In this document: in pieces, positions 26,398 to 35,649 of the stretch
Layout: each line of letters starts with the position of its first letter
Position numbering within the stretch: the first letter of the stretch is position 1
Assembly (NCBI GenBank): GCA_035248685.1
Contig: DATFHF010000033.1
Coordinates: forward strand, 1 to 64,000
DNA from: Jatrophihabitans_A sp035248685
Lineage (GTDB): Bacteria > Actinomycetota > Actinomycetes > Mycobacteriales > Jatrophihabitantaceae
DNA length: 64,000 bases
Reading direction: 5' to 3'
The notes under the pieces: model-generated
Told to the model about the DNA's origin: nothing
Database searches by the model: none
The model's input: the letters and a program-made list of their open reading frames with translations, nothing else
Position numbers and translations under genes: made by a program

Positions 26398-28638
26398 ATG
26401 TCCGACAACGACGTCACCGAAGCGGTGGCTGTCATCGACAACGGCTCCTTCGGTAGCCGTACCGTCCGGTTCGAAACCGGCCGGCTGGCCCGGCAGGCCG
26501 CCGGCGCCGTCGTGGCTTACCTCGACGACGACACCGTGCTGCTGTCGGCCACCACGGCCGGCAAGAGCCCCAAGGACCAATTCGACTTCTTCCCGCTCAC
26601 CGTGGACGTCGAGGAGCGGATGTATGCCGCCGGCCGGATCCCGGGCTCGTTCTTCCGCCGGGAGGGCCGTCCGTCCGAGGACGCCATCCTGACCTGCCGG
26701 CTGATCGACCGTCCGCTGCGGCCGACCTTCATCAAGGGCCTGCGCAACGAAGTGCAGGTCGTCATCACCGTGCTGTCGCTCAACCCCGACCACGCCTACG
26801 ACGTGCTGGCGATCAACGCCGCGTCGGCGTCCACCCAGATCTCCGGCCTGCCGTTCAACGGCCCGGTCGGCGGTACCCGGGTAGCCCTGATCGAGGGCCA
26901 GTGGGTGGGCTTCCCGACCCAGACCGAGCTGGAGCGGGCGACCTTCGACATGGTGGTGGCCGGCCGAGTGGTCGGGGCGTCCGGTGATTCTGATGACGTA
27001 GCGATCATGATGGTGGAGGCCGAGGCCACTGAGAACACCATCGAGCTGGTCGCGGGCGGCGCCACCAAGCCCACCGAAGAGGTGGTCGCGGCCGGGCTGG
27101 AGGCGGCCAAGCCGTTCATTGCCGCGCTGTGCCGGGCCCAGTCCGAGCTGGCCACCAAGGCTGCCAAGGAGACCGTCGAGTTCCCGCTGTTCCTGGACTA
27201 CCAGGACGACGTGTACCAGGCGATCAAGGACGGCTACAGCAACGACACCGCTGCCGCGCTGACCATCGCCGACAAGCAGGACCGCGAGGCCCGGCTGGAC
27301 GAGATCAAGGAGCAGGCCAAGGCCGAACTGGCCAGCAGCTTCGAGGGTCGCGAGAAGGAGATCAGCGCCGCCTTCCGGTCGCTGAACAAGGCCCTGGTGC
27401 GCCAGCGGGTGCTGCGGGACAAGGTCCGTATCGACGGCCGTGGCCTGACCGACATCCGGACGCTGTCGGCCGAGGTCGAGGTGTTGCCCAGGGTGCACGG
27501 TTCGGCGCTGTTCGAGCGGGGCGAGACCCAGATCCTGGGGGTCACCACGCTGAACATGCTGGGCTTGGAGCAGAAGCTGGACACCCTCAGCCCGAACCGC
27601 ACCAAGCGCTACATGCACAACTACAACTTCCCGCCGTACTCGACCGGTGAGACCGGCCGGGTGGGTTCGCCCAAGCGGCGCGAGATCGGGCACGGTGCGC
27701 TGGCCGAGCGGGCGCTGATCCCGGTGCTGCCCAGCCGAGAGGAGTTCCCGTACGCGATCCGGCAGGTGTCTGAGGCGCTGGGCTCGAACGGCTCGACCTC
27801 GATGGGTTCGGTCTGCGCGTCCACGCTGGGCCTGCTGAACGCCGGCGTGCCGCTGAAGGCGCCGGTGGCCGGCATCGCGATGGGGCTGATCTCCGACACC
27901 GTAGAAGACGCAGCCGGTAACTCTTCAGTGCAGTACGTGGCGCTGACCGACATCCTCGGTGCCGAGGACGCCTTCGGTGACATGGACTTCAAGGTCGCCG
28001 GCACCAAGGAGTTCGTGACCGCGCTTCAGCTGGACACCAAGCTCGACGGTATCCCGTCCGAGGTGCTGGCCGCCGCGCTGTCGCAGGCCCGCGATGCCCG
28101 GCTGCACATCCTGGACGTGATGGCCGAGGCGATCGACCGTCCGGACGAGATGAGCCCGTACGCGCCGCGGGTCACCGTGGTGAAGATCCCGGTCGACAAG
28201 ATCGGCGCGGTGATCGGTCCGAAGGGGCAGATGATCAACTCCATCCAGGACGAGACCGGTGCCCAGATCACCATCGAGGACGACGGCACCATCTACGTCG
28301 GCGCGTCGGACGGCCCGTCCGCCGAGGCCGCGGTGGAGCGGATCAACGCCATCGCCAACCCGCAGATGCCCAAGGTCGGCGAGCGGTTCCTCGGCACCGT
28401 GGTGAAGACCGCCGCCTTCGGCGCCTTCGTCTCGCTGCTGCCCGGCAAGGATGGCCTGGTGCACATCTCCAAGCTCGGCAACGGCAAGCGGATCGGCAAG
28501 GTCGAGGACGTGGTGAACGTCGGCGACAAGCTTCAGGTGGAGATCACCGAGATCGATCAGCGCGGCAAGATCAGCCTGATCCCGGTTCGGGACGAGGCCG
28601 CCGCCGAGCCGGCCCCGGCCATCGCCCCGGGGGAGTAA
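26398..28638 (+). CDS. pnp: Polyribonucleotide nucleotidyltransferase (PNPase/guanosine pentaphosphate synthetase)
   Basis: Phosphorolytic 3'-5' exoribonuclease of mRNA decay, which in actinobacteria can also add tails. Two RNase PH domains (about 10-150 and 340-560), with GAMFFGREGRPSEDAI-like GSFFRREGRPSEDAILTCRLIDRPLRPTF in the first and SNGSTSMGSVCASTL plus the metal-binding DxxGAEDAFGDMDFK in the second; a KH domain (VDKIGAVIGPKGQMINSIQDETGA) and an S1 domain (GERFLGTVVKTAAFGAFVSLLPGKDGLVHISKL). 746 residues. ATG 26398 with GAGAGAGGCGGA upstream. Confidence 0.98.
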   Translation: MSDNDVTEAVAVIDNGSFGSRTVRFETGRLARQAAGAVVAYLDDDTVLLSATTAGKSPKDQFDFFPLTVDVEERMYAAGRIPGSFFRREGRPSEDAILTCRLIDRPLRPTFIKGLRNEVQVVITVLSLNPDHAYDVLAINAASASTQISGLPFNGPVGGTRVALIEGQWVGFPTQTELERATFDMVVAGRVVGASGDSDDVAIMMVEAEATENTIELVAGGATKPTEEVVAAGLEAAKPFIAALCRAQSELATKAAKETVEFPLFLDYQDDVYQAIKDGYSNDTAAALTIADKQDREARLDEIKEQAKAELASSFEGREKEISAAFRSLNKALVRQRVLRDKVRIDGRGLTDIRTLSAEVEVLPRVHGSALFERGETQILGVTTLNMLGLEQKLDTLSPNRTKRYMHNYNFPPYSTGETGRVGSPKRREIGHGALAERALIPVLPSREEFPYAIRQVSEALGSNGSTSMGSVCASTLGLLNAGVPLKAPVAGIAMGLISDTVEDAAGNSSVQYVALTDILGAEDAFGDMDFKVAGTKEFVTALQLDTKLDGIPSEVLAAALSQARDARLHILDVMAEAIDRPDEMSPYAPRVTVVKIPVDKIGAVIGPKGQMINSIQDETGAQITIEDDGTIYVGASDGPSAEAAVERINAIANPQMPKVGERFLGTVVKTAAFGAFVSLLPGKDGLVHISKLGNGKRIGKVEDVVNVGDKLQVEITEIDQRGKISLIPVRDEAAAEPAPAIAPGE

Positions 28639-28662
28639 CCGCGGTCCAGCTTCATTAAGTCG

Positions 28663-28712
28663 CGATCTTCATAAACTTCGGTCGCCATAGCGACCAGAAC
28701 CTATGAAGATCG
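28663..28712. repeat. Nested palindrome after pnp
   Basis: Perfect 11-base outer arms CGATCTTCATA (28663-28673) and TATGAAGATCG (28702-28712) enclose a second perfect 6-base hairpin GGTCGC/GCGACC (28680-28685 with 28690-28695, loop CATA). It lies between the pnp stop and the strong terminator and is much more AT-rich than its surroundings. Could be an RNA-processing hairpin or a dispersed palindrome. Confidence 0.8.
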
Positions 28713-28723
28713 GCCCGAGCAGT

Positions 28724-28770
28724 GCCGGCGGGCGGGGGGAGTTCCTCCCCGCCCGCCGGCTTTTGCTTTT
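28724..28770 (+). terminator. Rho-independent terminator of pnp
   Basis: A perfect 14-base GC stem (GCCGGCGGGCGGGG at 28724-28737 with its complement at 28747-28760), 9-base loop, followed by TTTTGCTTTT. It isolates the rpsO/pnp transcript from the sulfate operon. Confidence 0.9.
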
Positions 28771-28818
28771 CGGCGGCATTACGAGCTAGCGCCGCCAGCG
28801 GGGCCGAGCTATTGTCGA

Positions 28819-28845
28819 GTGCGCCGATAGAAATAATCGGAGCAC
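28819..28845. promoter_or_regulatory. Dyad operator-like site before the sulfate operon
   Basis: GTGCGCCGAT, 7-base spacer, ATCGGAGCAC: a 10-base inverted repeat with one mismatch, ending just before the GGAGG ribosome binding site (28847-28851) of the sulfate-binding protein gene. It is a plausible binding site for the Rrf2 regulator encoded at the end of the same cluster, or an RNA hairpin that masks the leader. No convincing -35/-10 pair was found. Confidence 0.5.
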
Positions 28846-28860
28846 TGGAGGTACTCGGCT

Positions 28861-29883
28861 ATGACCCGCAGCCAAGCCCGTAGCACCCGCGGCCTCACCC
28901 TGCTGCTGGTGGCCGCACTCGGCGTGCTGGGCCTGTCGGGCTGTACCTCCTCCTCGGCCGACACCGGCAGTGCCAACAAAGTAGCCATCGTTGCCTACTC
29001 AGTGCCCAAACCGGCCTACGACGCACTCGAAAAGGCGTTTGCCCAATCCAGCCAGGGCAAAGGAGTCTCCTTCAGCGCGTCCTACGGCGCCAGCGGTGAC
29101 CAGAGCCGGGCGGTGGCCAACGGTCAGCGGGCCGACTACGTTGCCTTCTCGATCCTGCCCGACCTGACCAAGCTGGTGCCGGCCTTCGTGTCCGACGGTT
29201 GGGACGCCGGCCCCACCCACGGCCTGGTGTCGGACTCGGTGGTAGTGATCGTGGTTCGCAAGGGCAATCCGAAACACATCACCGGCTGGGACGACCTGAT
29301 CAAGCCGGGTATCAAAATCGTCAGCCCGGATCCGGGATCGTCCGGGTCAGCGAAGTGGAACCTGCTGGCGGCCTTCGCGCACGGCTACCTCAGCGGTGGC
29401 GAAGCCGGCGGCCAGGCCTACCTCAAGCAGTTCGCGGCCCACCTGGTGAGCAAGCCGTCCAGCGGCTCGGCCGCCACCCAGACCTTCCTGTCCGGCACCG
29501 GCGACGTGCTGATCTCCTATGAGAACGAGGCGATTGCCGCCCGGCAGAAGGGGCAATCGCTGGATTACCTGGTACCGCGGGACACCGTCCTGATCGAGAA
29601 CCCGGCCGCCACCACCAAGAATGCACCGCAGGCCGCGAAGGACTTCCTGAACTTCGTGCAGAGCCCGGCCGGCCAGCAGGTGTTCGCCAGCAAGGGATAC
29701 CGACCGGTGCTGCCGGGTGTGCAGGTTGGCGAAGTGCCGGGTGCCAATGACCCGAACAACCCGTTCCCGACGGTGCAAACGCTGACCACGGTGGCTGACC
29801 TGGGTGGCTGGTCGGCGGTGAACAAGAAGTACTTCGACAAGACCGACGGCATCATCACCAACATCCTGAAGGACGCTGGGTGA
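28861..29883 (+). CDS. Sulfate ABC transporter substrate-binding lipoprotein
   Basis: Captures sulfate (or thiosulfate) outside the membrane for the ABC transporter. Lipoprotein signal: RSTRGLTLLLVAALGVLG, then lipobox LSGC with Cys28. The mature part has the Sbp/CysP family features VAIVAYSVPKPAYDALEKAF, SFSASYGASGDQSRAV, GLVSDSVVVIVVRKGNPK, GSSGSAKWNLLAAFAHGY, DVLISYENEAI and PGVQVGEVPGANDPNNPFPTVQT-type ending. 340 residues. First gene of sbp-cysT-cysW-cysA; its stop overlaps cysT as GTGA. Confidence 0.93.
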   Translation: MTRSQARSTRGLTLLLVAALGVLGLSGCTSSSADTGSANKVAIVAYSVPKPAYDALEKAFAQSSQGKGVSFSASYGASGDQSRAVANGQRADYVAFSILPDLTKLVPAFVSDGWDAGPTHGLVSDSVVVIVVRKGNPKHITGWDDLIKPGIKIVSPDPGSSGSAKWNLLAAFAHGYLSGGEAGGQAYLKQFAAHLVSKPSSGSAATQTFLSGTGDVLISYENEAIAARQKGQSLDYLVPRDTVLIENPAATTKNAPQAAKDFLNFVQSPAGQQVFASKGYRPVLPGVQVGEVPGANDPNNPFPTVQTLTTVADLGGWSAVNKKYFDKTDGIITNILKDAG

Positions 29884-30707
29884 GCGCGCTCGCTACCCTG
29901 CGCCCGGCGCCCACCGGCCAGCAGCGACTCGGGCCGGCATCCGCCACCGGCCTGGGAATCGCGGTGCTCTGGCTCAGCCTGCTGGTGCTGCTGCCGCTGG
30001 CCGCGGTGATCGCCAAGGCCGCCGGCGCCGGCTGGTCCGGGCTGGCCGCGCCGCTGACCGACGGCGAGGCGTACTCGGCGATCCGGTTGACGCTGCTCTG
30101 CTCGCTCGCGGTGAGCGTGCTGAACGCGGTGATGGGCACCCTGATCGCTTGGGTGCTGGTGCGCGACGATTTTCCGGGCCGGCGGTTGCTGGAGATCCTG
30201 ATCGACATCCCGTTCGCGTTGCCGACCATCGTGGCCGGCTTGGTGCTGTTGAGCTTGTACGGCCAGCAAAGTCCGCTCGGCATCAATGCCTACGGCACCC
30301 GGCCGGGCATCCTGCTTGCCCTGCTGTTCGTGACCTTGCCGTTCGTGGTCCGCACCGTCGAGCCGGTGCTGCTCGCGCTGGAGCCCGATGCCGAGGAGGC
30401 GGCCAGGTCGCTCGGCGCCGGCCCGCTCACCACCTTCCGCCGGATCGTGCTGCCGGCCATCTTGCCCGCTGTGCTGTCCGGGGCCGCGTTGGCCTTCGGC
30501 CGGGCGATGGGGGAGTACGGGTCGGTGGTGCTCATCTCCGGCCAGCTCCAGTTCCGCACCGAGGTCGCCTCCAGCTACGTCTACAAGCAGGTGCAGGACG
30601 ATGACCTGGCGGGCGCGGCGGCCACCGCCGGATTGCTGCTGCTGGTCAGCCTGCTGGTCATGCTGTTGATCGGTGCCCTGCAACGCCAAGTGGGCCGACG
30701 TGGTTAG
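29880..30707 (+). CDS. cysT: Sulfate ABC transporter permease CysT
   Basis: One of the two membrane subunits of the sulfate importer. 275 residues with six predicted transmembrane helices and the ABC permease loop EEAARSLGAGPLTTFRRIVLPAILPAVLSG (EAA motif). LIDIPFALPTIVAGLVLLSLYG and GEYGSVVLISGQL are typical CysT segments. GTG start overlaps the preceding stop; the end overlaps cysW by eight bases. Confidence 0.93.
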   Translation: MSALATLRPAPTGQQRLGPASATGLGIAVLWLSLLVLLPLAAVIAKAAGAGWSGLAAPLTDGEAYSAIRLTLLCSLAVSVLNAVMGTLIAWVLVRDDFPGRRLLEILIDIPFALPTIVAGLVLLSLYGQQSPLGINAYGTRPGILLALLFVTLPFVVRTVEPVLLALEPDAEEAARSLGAGPLTTFRRIVLPAILPAVLSGAALAFGRAMGEYGSVVLISGQLQFRTEVASSYVYKQVQDDDLAGAAATAGLLLLVSLLVMLLIGALQRQVGRRG

Positions 30708-31515
30708 GCCGGCAGGTTCGACGAAGGCGCGCTGGCTGCTGCGACTGGTCGCGGCCGGCTATGTCGGGGTGCTGGTGGTGCTGCCGCTGCTGGTGGTGCT
30801 CTGGCGAACCGAACAGCAGGGGCTGGGCACCTTCGTGCGCACCATCAGCTCCGCCGATGCGGTGCATGCCTACCGGCTGACCGCCGAGGTGGCGAGCGCG
30901 GCGGTGCTGTTGAACACCGTGTTCGGGGTCGGCGTGGCGCTCCTCCTCGCGCGTTTCCGCTTTCCCGGAAAGGGCATTCTCAACGCGCTGATAGATCTAC
31001 CGGTGTCGGTGTCACCGATCGTGGTGGGGCTGGCGCTGGTGCTGGTGTTCGGTTGGCAGACCGGCTGGTTCGGCCCGGCGCTGCACCGGCTCGGCTGGCA
31101 GGTCATCTTCGCCCCGCCCGGCATGGTGCTCGCAACCGCGTTCGTGTCGCTGCCGCTGGTGGTCCGGGAGGTGCTGCCGGTGCTGGTCGAGGCCGGCGTC
31201 GAGCAGGAGCAGGCGGCCCGTTCGCTCGGCGCCGGCAGCCTGCAACGGCTGCGCCGGATCACGCTGCCGACCATCAAGTGGGCGTTGGCCTACGGCGTGG
31301 TGCTCAGCGTCGCCCGATCGCTCGGCGAGTTCGGCGCCGTCCGGGTGGTGTCCGGCAATGTGCTGGGCAGCACCCAAACGGTCACCCTGCTGGTGGACGA
31401 GCGGGCCGAGCAGTTCGAACCGGGCGCCTATCAACTGTCGGTGGTGCTGATCGCGGTGGCGGCGCTGGCGATCGTGGCCATCTCCGCCATCCGGCCGAAG
31501 GAGCAGGGACGATGA
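30700..31515 (+). CDS. cysW: Sulfate ABC transporter permease CysW
   Basis: Second membrane subunit. About 271 residues with six transmembrane helices, EAA loop EQAARSLGAGSLQRLRRITLPTIKWAL, and the CysW-type segments LIDLPVSVSPIVVGLALVLVFG and SLGEFGAVRVVSGNVLG. GTG 30700 lies in the last codons of cysT; an ATG at 30673 is possible but overlaps more deeply. Stop overlaps cysA as ATGA. Confidence 0.92.
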   Translation: MVRPAGSTKARWLLRLVAAGYVGVLVVLPLLVVLWRTEQQGLGTFVRTISSADAVHAYRLTAEVASAAVLLNTVFGVGVALLLARFRFPGKGILNALIDLPVSVSPIVVGLALVLVFGWQTGWFGPALHRLGWQVIFAPPGMVLATAFVSLPLVVREVLPVLVEAGVEQEQAARSLGAGSLQRLRRITLPTIKWALAYGVVLSVARSLGEFGAVRVVSGNVLGSTQTVTLLVDERAEQFEPGAYQLSVVLIAVAALAIVAISAIRPKEQGR

Positions 31516-32471
31516 GCATCGCGGTGCAGGGACTCAGTAAGGCGTTCGGCAGCTTCCACGCGCTGGATGACGTCAGCCTGGCGGTCGGGGACGGGCAGCT
31601 GACCGCACTGCTCGGGCCGAGCGGTGGTGGCAAGTCCACCCTGTTGCGGATCGTCGGTGGCCTGGAGGAGGCCGATCGCGGCTCGGTGCTGATCGACGGG
31701 GTGGAGTCCAGCCGGGTGCCGGCGCAGCGGCGCGATGTCGGCTTCGTTTTCCAGCACTACGCGGCGTTCCGGCACCTGTCGGTCTATCGCAATGTGGCGT
31801 TCGGCTTGGAGATCCGGCGGCGACCGAAGGCCGAGATCCGCAGCCGGGTGCACGAACTGCTCGAGCTGGTGCACCTGAGCCAGTTCGCCGATCGGCTGCC
31901 GTCCGAGCTGTCCGGCGGCCAGCGGCAGCGGATGGCACTGGCCCGGGCGCTGGCGGTCCGTCCCAAGGTGCTGTTGCTGGACGAACCGTTCGGCGCACTC
32001 GATGCCCAGGTCCGCCGCGAGTTGCGGGACTGGTTGCGCCGGCTACACGACGAGGTGCCGGTGACCACCGTGTTCGTCACGCACGATCAGGAGGAGGCGC
32101 TCGAGGTCGCCGACTCGATCGCGGTGATCAACCACGGCCGGCTGGAGCAGGTGGGCAGCCCGGCCGAGCTGTACGACCGGCCGGCCAATGAGTTCGTGAT
32201 GGGCTTCCTCGGTCCGGTGACCAGCCTCGCCGGTCAATTGGTTCGCCCGCACGACATCGAGATCCTCACCGACGCTCGCGAGGGCGCGGTACCCGGCACG
32301 CTGATCCGGCTGGTTCGGTTGGGCTTCGAGGTCCGGGCTGAGCTGATCACGGAGTCCGGATCCAGTTGGGTGCAGCTCACCCGCGGCCAGGCCGACTCGC
32401 TGGATCTGCGTGTCGGCGAACCGGTGTGGCTGCGGCCGGCCGGTCGAGCAGTAGTCGCCGCCGTGCGCTAA
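31512..32471 (+). CDS. cysA: Sulfate ABC transporter ATPase CysA
   Basis: Energises sulfate uptake. Walker A GPSGGGKSTLLR (about residue 36), Q-loop FVFQHYAAFRHLSVYRNVAFGLE, signature LSGGQRQRMALARALAV, Walker B LLLDEPFGALD, H-loop VTHDQEEALEVAD. The C-terminal 90 residues form a TOBE-like regulatory domain (LVRPHDIEIL, GEPVWLRPAG). 319 residues, somewhat shorter than classic CysA. The Rrf2 regulator follows after 38 bases. Confidence 0.93.
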   Translation: MSIAVQGLSKAFGSFHALDDVSLAVGDGQLTALLGPSGGGKSTLLRIVGGLEEADRGSVLIDGVESSRVPAQRRDVGFVFQHYAAFRHLSVYRNVAFGLEIRRRPKAEIRSRVHELLELVHLSQFADRLPSELSGGQRQRMALARALAVRPKVLLLDEPFGALDAQVRRELRDWLRRLHDEVPVTTVFVTHDQEEALEVADSIAVINHGRLEQVGSPAELYDRPANEFVMGFLGPVTSLAGQLVRPHDIEILTDAREGAVPGTLIRLVRLGFEVRAELITESGSSWVQLTRGQADSLDLRVGEPVWLRPAGRAVVAAVR

Positions 32472-32509
32472 GTCCCCTGAATTCCTGGCAAGTTTGCGAG
32501 GATGGCCGG

Positions 32510-32971
32510 GTGGAGATCTCAGCGAAGAGCGACTACGCGGTGCGTGCCCTGCTCGCGCTGGCCGCCCACGCCCCGGATCTGGTCAAGATCGATGTGGTGG
32601 TGGGCGAGCAGCAGCTTCCGCGCAAGTTCGTCGAGGCGATCCTGGGCGATCTGCGTCGGGCCGGGATCGTCCGTTCGATGCGCGGTGCCGACGGCGGTTA
32701 CGCGCTGGCCCGACCGGCGGCCGACATCTCGATCGGCGCGGTGATCCGGGCGGTGGACGGCCCGCTGGCCGAGGTGCGTGGCCTGCGACCGGACGAGATG
32801 AACTACTCCGGCCTGGCCGAGCACCTGCCCGGGTTGTGGGTGGCCGTCCGGGCCAGCCTGCGCAGGGTGCTGGACGAGACCTCCCTGCAACAACTGCTGA
32901 CCGGCAAGCTGCCACCGCACGTCCGCAAGATGGTGGACGACCCACAGGCCTGGGCTCGGCGGATGCCCTGA
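32510..32971 (+). CDS. Rrf2-family transcriptional regulator without cysteines
   Basis: 153-residue winged-helix regulator: EISAKSDYAVRALLALA, the conserved QQLPRKFVEAILGDLRRAGIVRSMRGADGGYALARP, and a dimerisation helix. It lacks any cysteine, so it cannot hold the iron-sulfur cluster of IscR/NsrR-type members, and resembles the cysteine-metabolism CymR branch in this respect. Located at the end of the sulfate operon in the same orientation, so it may control sulfur uptake; a direct effector is unknown. GTG start preceded by GCGAGGATGGCCGG. Confidence 0.88.
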   Translation: MEISAKSDYAVRALLALAAHAPDLVKIDVVVGEQQLPRKFVEAILGDLRRAGIVRSMRGADGGYALARPAADISIGAVIRAVDGPLAEVRGLRPDEMNYSGLAEHLPGLWVAVRASLRRVLDETSLQQLLTGKLPPHVRKMVDDPQAWARRMP

Positions 32972-32975
32972 CGCG

Positions 32976-35642
32976 CTAATCCTGGGCGAGCAGCCGCGCC
33001 GGTGGCAGCCGCCGAAGGGCCACTATCGGAATGACGCCGGCCAGCGCCGCGACGGCTACCGACACGGCGCCGGCAATGACCGTGGTGCTGATCGTCCCGC
33101 CGGGTAGCCGGTTGGCCAGCTCCGCCGTTGCAGCCAATCCAGCCGCGGCGCCGATGAGAGCGCCGAGCGCCGCTATCCCGACGATCTCGGTGACTATCAG
33201 CCGAGCGATGGTGGCCTCCTGCCAGCCCGTGCAGCGCAGCACGGTGTACTCGGCGGCACGTTCGCGCACGTTCAGGTATCCGATGTCAGCAACGGCGAGG
33301 GCGCCGAGCAGGATGATGCCGACGACCGCGGCCAGGTCGGCGCCGCGCACCTGAAGGGTGACGGCATCGCCGAGCAAGCTCCCGACGACGGTCCCACGGA
33401 AGCTGTTGGTGATGGCGAGGATGATCGTCAGCGCCGCGGTACCGACCGCGACGGCTGCGGCGCCAAGCGCGGATCGGCCAGGCACCCGCATCATCGCCGC
33501 GATCCCCATGCCGGTGACGGAGTGGGTGTGCCGGCCCCGGCGTCGGCCGGCAGCGACCGCCGGCGACAGCGCTGCGCCCGGATAGCCGATCGGAGCGGAG
33601 AGCGCCGGGCGGAGGCCTGCCAGCAATGCGACCACCAACGCCCCGGGCACGGCGAGCGCTGTGACGAGCGCCGACACTTTCAGCCCGGTGGCGTCGGCAG
33701 CCAACACCGAGATGACCGCACCGCCGGCCCCGGCGACCAGCCCGATCGCGGCAAGTTCGTACAGCGCTGCCGCGGCAATCCGGCCGCGCGACCAACCCAG
33801 CGCGCCCAATAGGGCGTACTCAGTTCGGCGGGCTCGGGTCGCGGCGCTTGCCGCATTGCCCACGAACAACCCGCACACCGCAATGACCAGCGCGAACAGA
33901 GCGACGCTCTTGCGGTCCACGGCATTCAGGATCGCCAGCGCGACGCCCTTGTGCACCCAGTTCTCGTTCAAGGTGAGTGCCGGGCGTCCGTACCTGCCGG
34001 CGGCCAGCCGGATCTTCACCGCCGACGGCGACGATCCGGTGGTGATATCGACCGAAAGCCCGGTGCGATCGTGGATCAGCTGCGCGAGGACGCGCACCCG
34101 CTCGCGGCTGACCGAGTCCACGCCGGTTACGTCTGCCGCGCGCACCCGGATCGCGGTGATCGGGGCACCCGCCGTCGTCACATCGGTGAACGCCTTGACG
34201 TTCTGGAATGCGGGCAACGCGGACAGCGTGGTCAGCATGAGCGGTGGGTCGGGCAGGTAGCCGGCAATGTTGGCGTTGGGCAGCAGGTTTGCTCCGCCGA
34301 GCAGGCGATTGCTGGTCGCGTCGCCCGGTTGCGCCTGCGGTGCCCCGTAGGTGCCGAGCGGGAGGTAGTTCAGCGCGCTAAAGCCGGGGATGCGATTCGG
34401 GTCGAAGGTTCCGACCCGGTACAGGTCGATCAGCGGGCTGTCCAATACCGCGCCGATGTGCCGGTGCTGGGTCAGCGCCCGGAACGCGGTGTCGCTGGCA
34501 TCGATCGGCAATTGCGCCCAGCCGTTGGCCTCGGCGTCGCTCGCCCAGGTCGAGTCCGGGACGGTGGTAGTCCGCGGGGTCAGCGCACCGGTGCCATCGC
34601 GGGCGGACTGGGTCGGGCCGGCCGTCCAGTAAGTGAGGACGTACCCGGCGTCCGAACGTGGTGCACTGGCCTGGGCGGGCAGCTGCTGGATCAGCGTGTG
34701 CAGCGTCTGGGATGCCGGGATCTCGGTCGTCTGCAGCGCAACCCCGGGTAGGGCGGCGAGCCGGGCCAGCCCGGCGTTGTCGAAGCGGCTGCCGGCGACT
34801 TGGCCGCCGTTGCCGGCAAGCCGAGTGACGGTCACCTGCAGGCTGTCGTCGGTATACGGCCGGCTGGCGAGCACCACCGGCACCGACAGGTTTTGTGGTC
34901 CGCCGACCTGCCCGAGCCGGACGATCCCATCGCTCTGGCTCAGGTACCGACCGCTATCGATGGTGCTGTCGACCCCGGCCAGTTGCGCCTCTGCGCTCGG
35001 ATCGACGGCGGCGAGCAGGAACGGGTAGGACACCGGCACCATCACCACCACCCGCGGGTGGCCTGCCGTGCTGACGCACTGTCGAGTGGCCCGACTGGCC
35101 GTTACGAACGGACCGCCCGGCACTCGACCGCCGGCAAGAACGGAGCACTGCGGGTGCGCTGCCGCGTAGACGTAGCCGGTGCTGTCGATGGCTTCGGTCA
35201 GCCCGTGATCGGTGCGAGCGGCGGCTGTGATGCGTAGTGCCTGCGGCTGCGCTCCGGACAAGTATCCGGTGACGTCGATGGGAATCGTCGCCGTCTGCAA
35301 TACATATCCGACCACCGCGACCGGTGCCGCGACCTGCACGCCGGGCAGCGCACGGATCTTCTGGTACTGGGCCAGCGTGATGCCTGCTTGTGAGTCGGCC
35401 AGGAAGTTCGGCTGCACCAGCCCGGACGATTGCTCGAGCGCGGTTTGGGCACCCGGCGGCCGTACCAAGATGTCGTAGGCGGCACGGGAATTGCTGCGTA
35501 CCGTGCCCACCGTCTGAAGGCGCGCGGCCTTTGCCGACGCGGTGAGCAAGATAAAGCCGCAGGTGGTGAACAGAATGGCCGCCAGGAGCGCGAACGCCCG
35601 TCCAGCCCGAAACCGCAGCTCGGACCAGGCCCACCTGAGCAC
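32976..35642 (-). CDS. Large FtsX/MacB-type ABC exporter permease
   Basis: 888-residue membrane protein. One helix at about 13-35 is followed by a large extracytoplasmic domain to about residue 580, then the FtsX core with helices around VALFALVIAVCGLFVGNAASAATRARRTEYALLGALGWSRGRI, further helices, and a final FtsX repeat (VGIILLGALAVADIGYLNVRERAAEYTVLRCTGW, LLAQD end). Two FtsX-type cytoplasmic loops (RRTEYALLGALG and RAAEYTVLRCTGW) are visible. It should pair with the adjacent ATPase to export a molecule or act mechanically. GTG 35642 sits 7 bases after the ATPase stop. Substrate unknown. Confidence 0.87.
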   Translation of the reverse strand: MLRWAWSELRFRAGRAFALLAAILFTTCGFILLTASAKAARLQTVGTVRSNSRAAYDILVRPPGAQTALEQSSGLVQPNFLADSQAGITLAQYQKIRALPGVQVAAPVAVVGYVLQTATIPIDVTGYLSGAQPQALRITAAARTDHGLTEAIDSTGYVYAAAHPQCSVLAGGRVPGGPFVTASRATRQCVSTAGHPRVVVMVPVSYPFLLAAVDPSAEAQLAGVDSTIDSGRYLSQSDGIVRLGQVGGPQNLSVPVVLASRPYTDDSLQVTVTRLAGNGGQVAGSRFDNAGLARLAALPGVALQTTEIPASQTLHTLIQQLPAQASAPRSDAGYVLTYWTAGPTQSARDGTGALTPRTTTVPDSTWASDAEANGWAQLPIDASDTAFRALTQHRHIGAVLDSPLIDLYRVGTFDPNRIPGFSALNYLPLGTYGAPQAQPGDATSNRLLGGANLLPNANIAGYLPDPPLMLTTLSALPAFQNVKAFTDVTTAGAPITAIRVRAADVTGVDSVSRERVRVLAQLIHDRTGLSVDITTGSSPSAVKIRLAAGRYGRPALTLNENWVHKGVALAILNAVDRKSVALFALVIAVCGLFVGNAASAATRARRTEYALLGALGWSRGRIAAAALYELAAIGLVAGAGGAVISVLAADATGLKVSALVTALAVPGALVVALLAGLRPALSAPIGYPGAALSPAVAAGRRRGRHTHSVTGMGIAAMMRVPGRSALGAAAVAVGTAALTIILAITNSFRGTVVGSLLGDAVTLQVRGADLAAVVGIILLGALAVADIGYLNVRERAAEYTVLRCTGWQEATIARLIVTEIVGIAALGALIGAAAGLAATAELANRLPGGTISTTVIAGAVSVAVAALAGVIPIVALRRLPPARLLAQD

Positions 35643-35649
35643 GGTTGCC

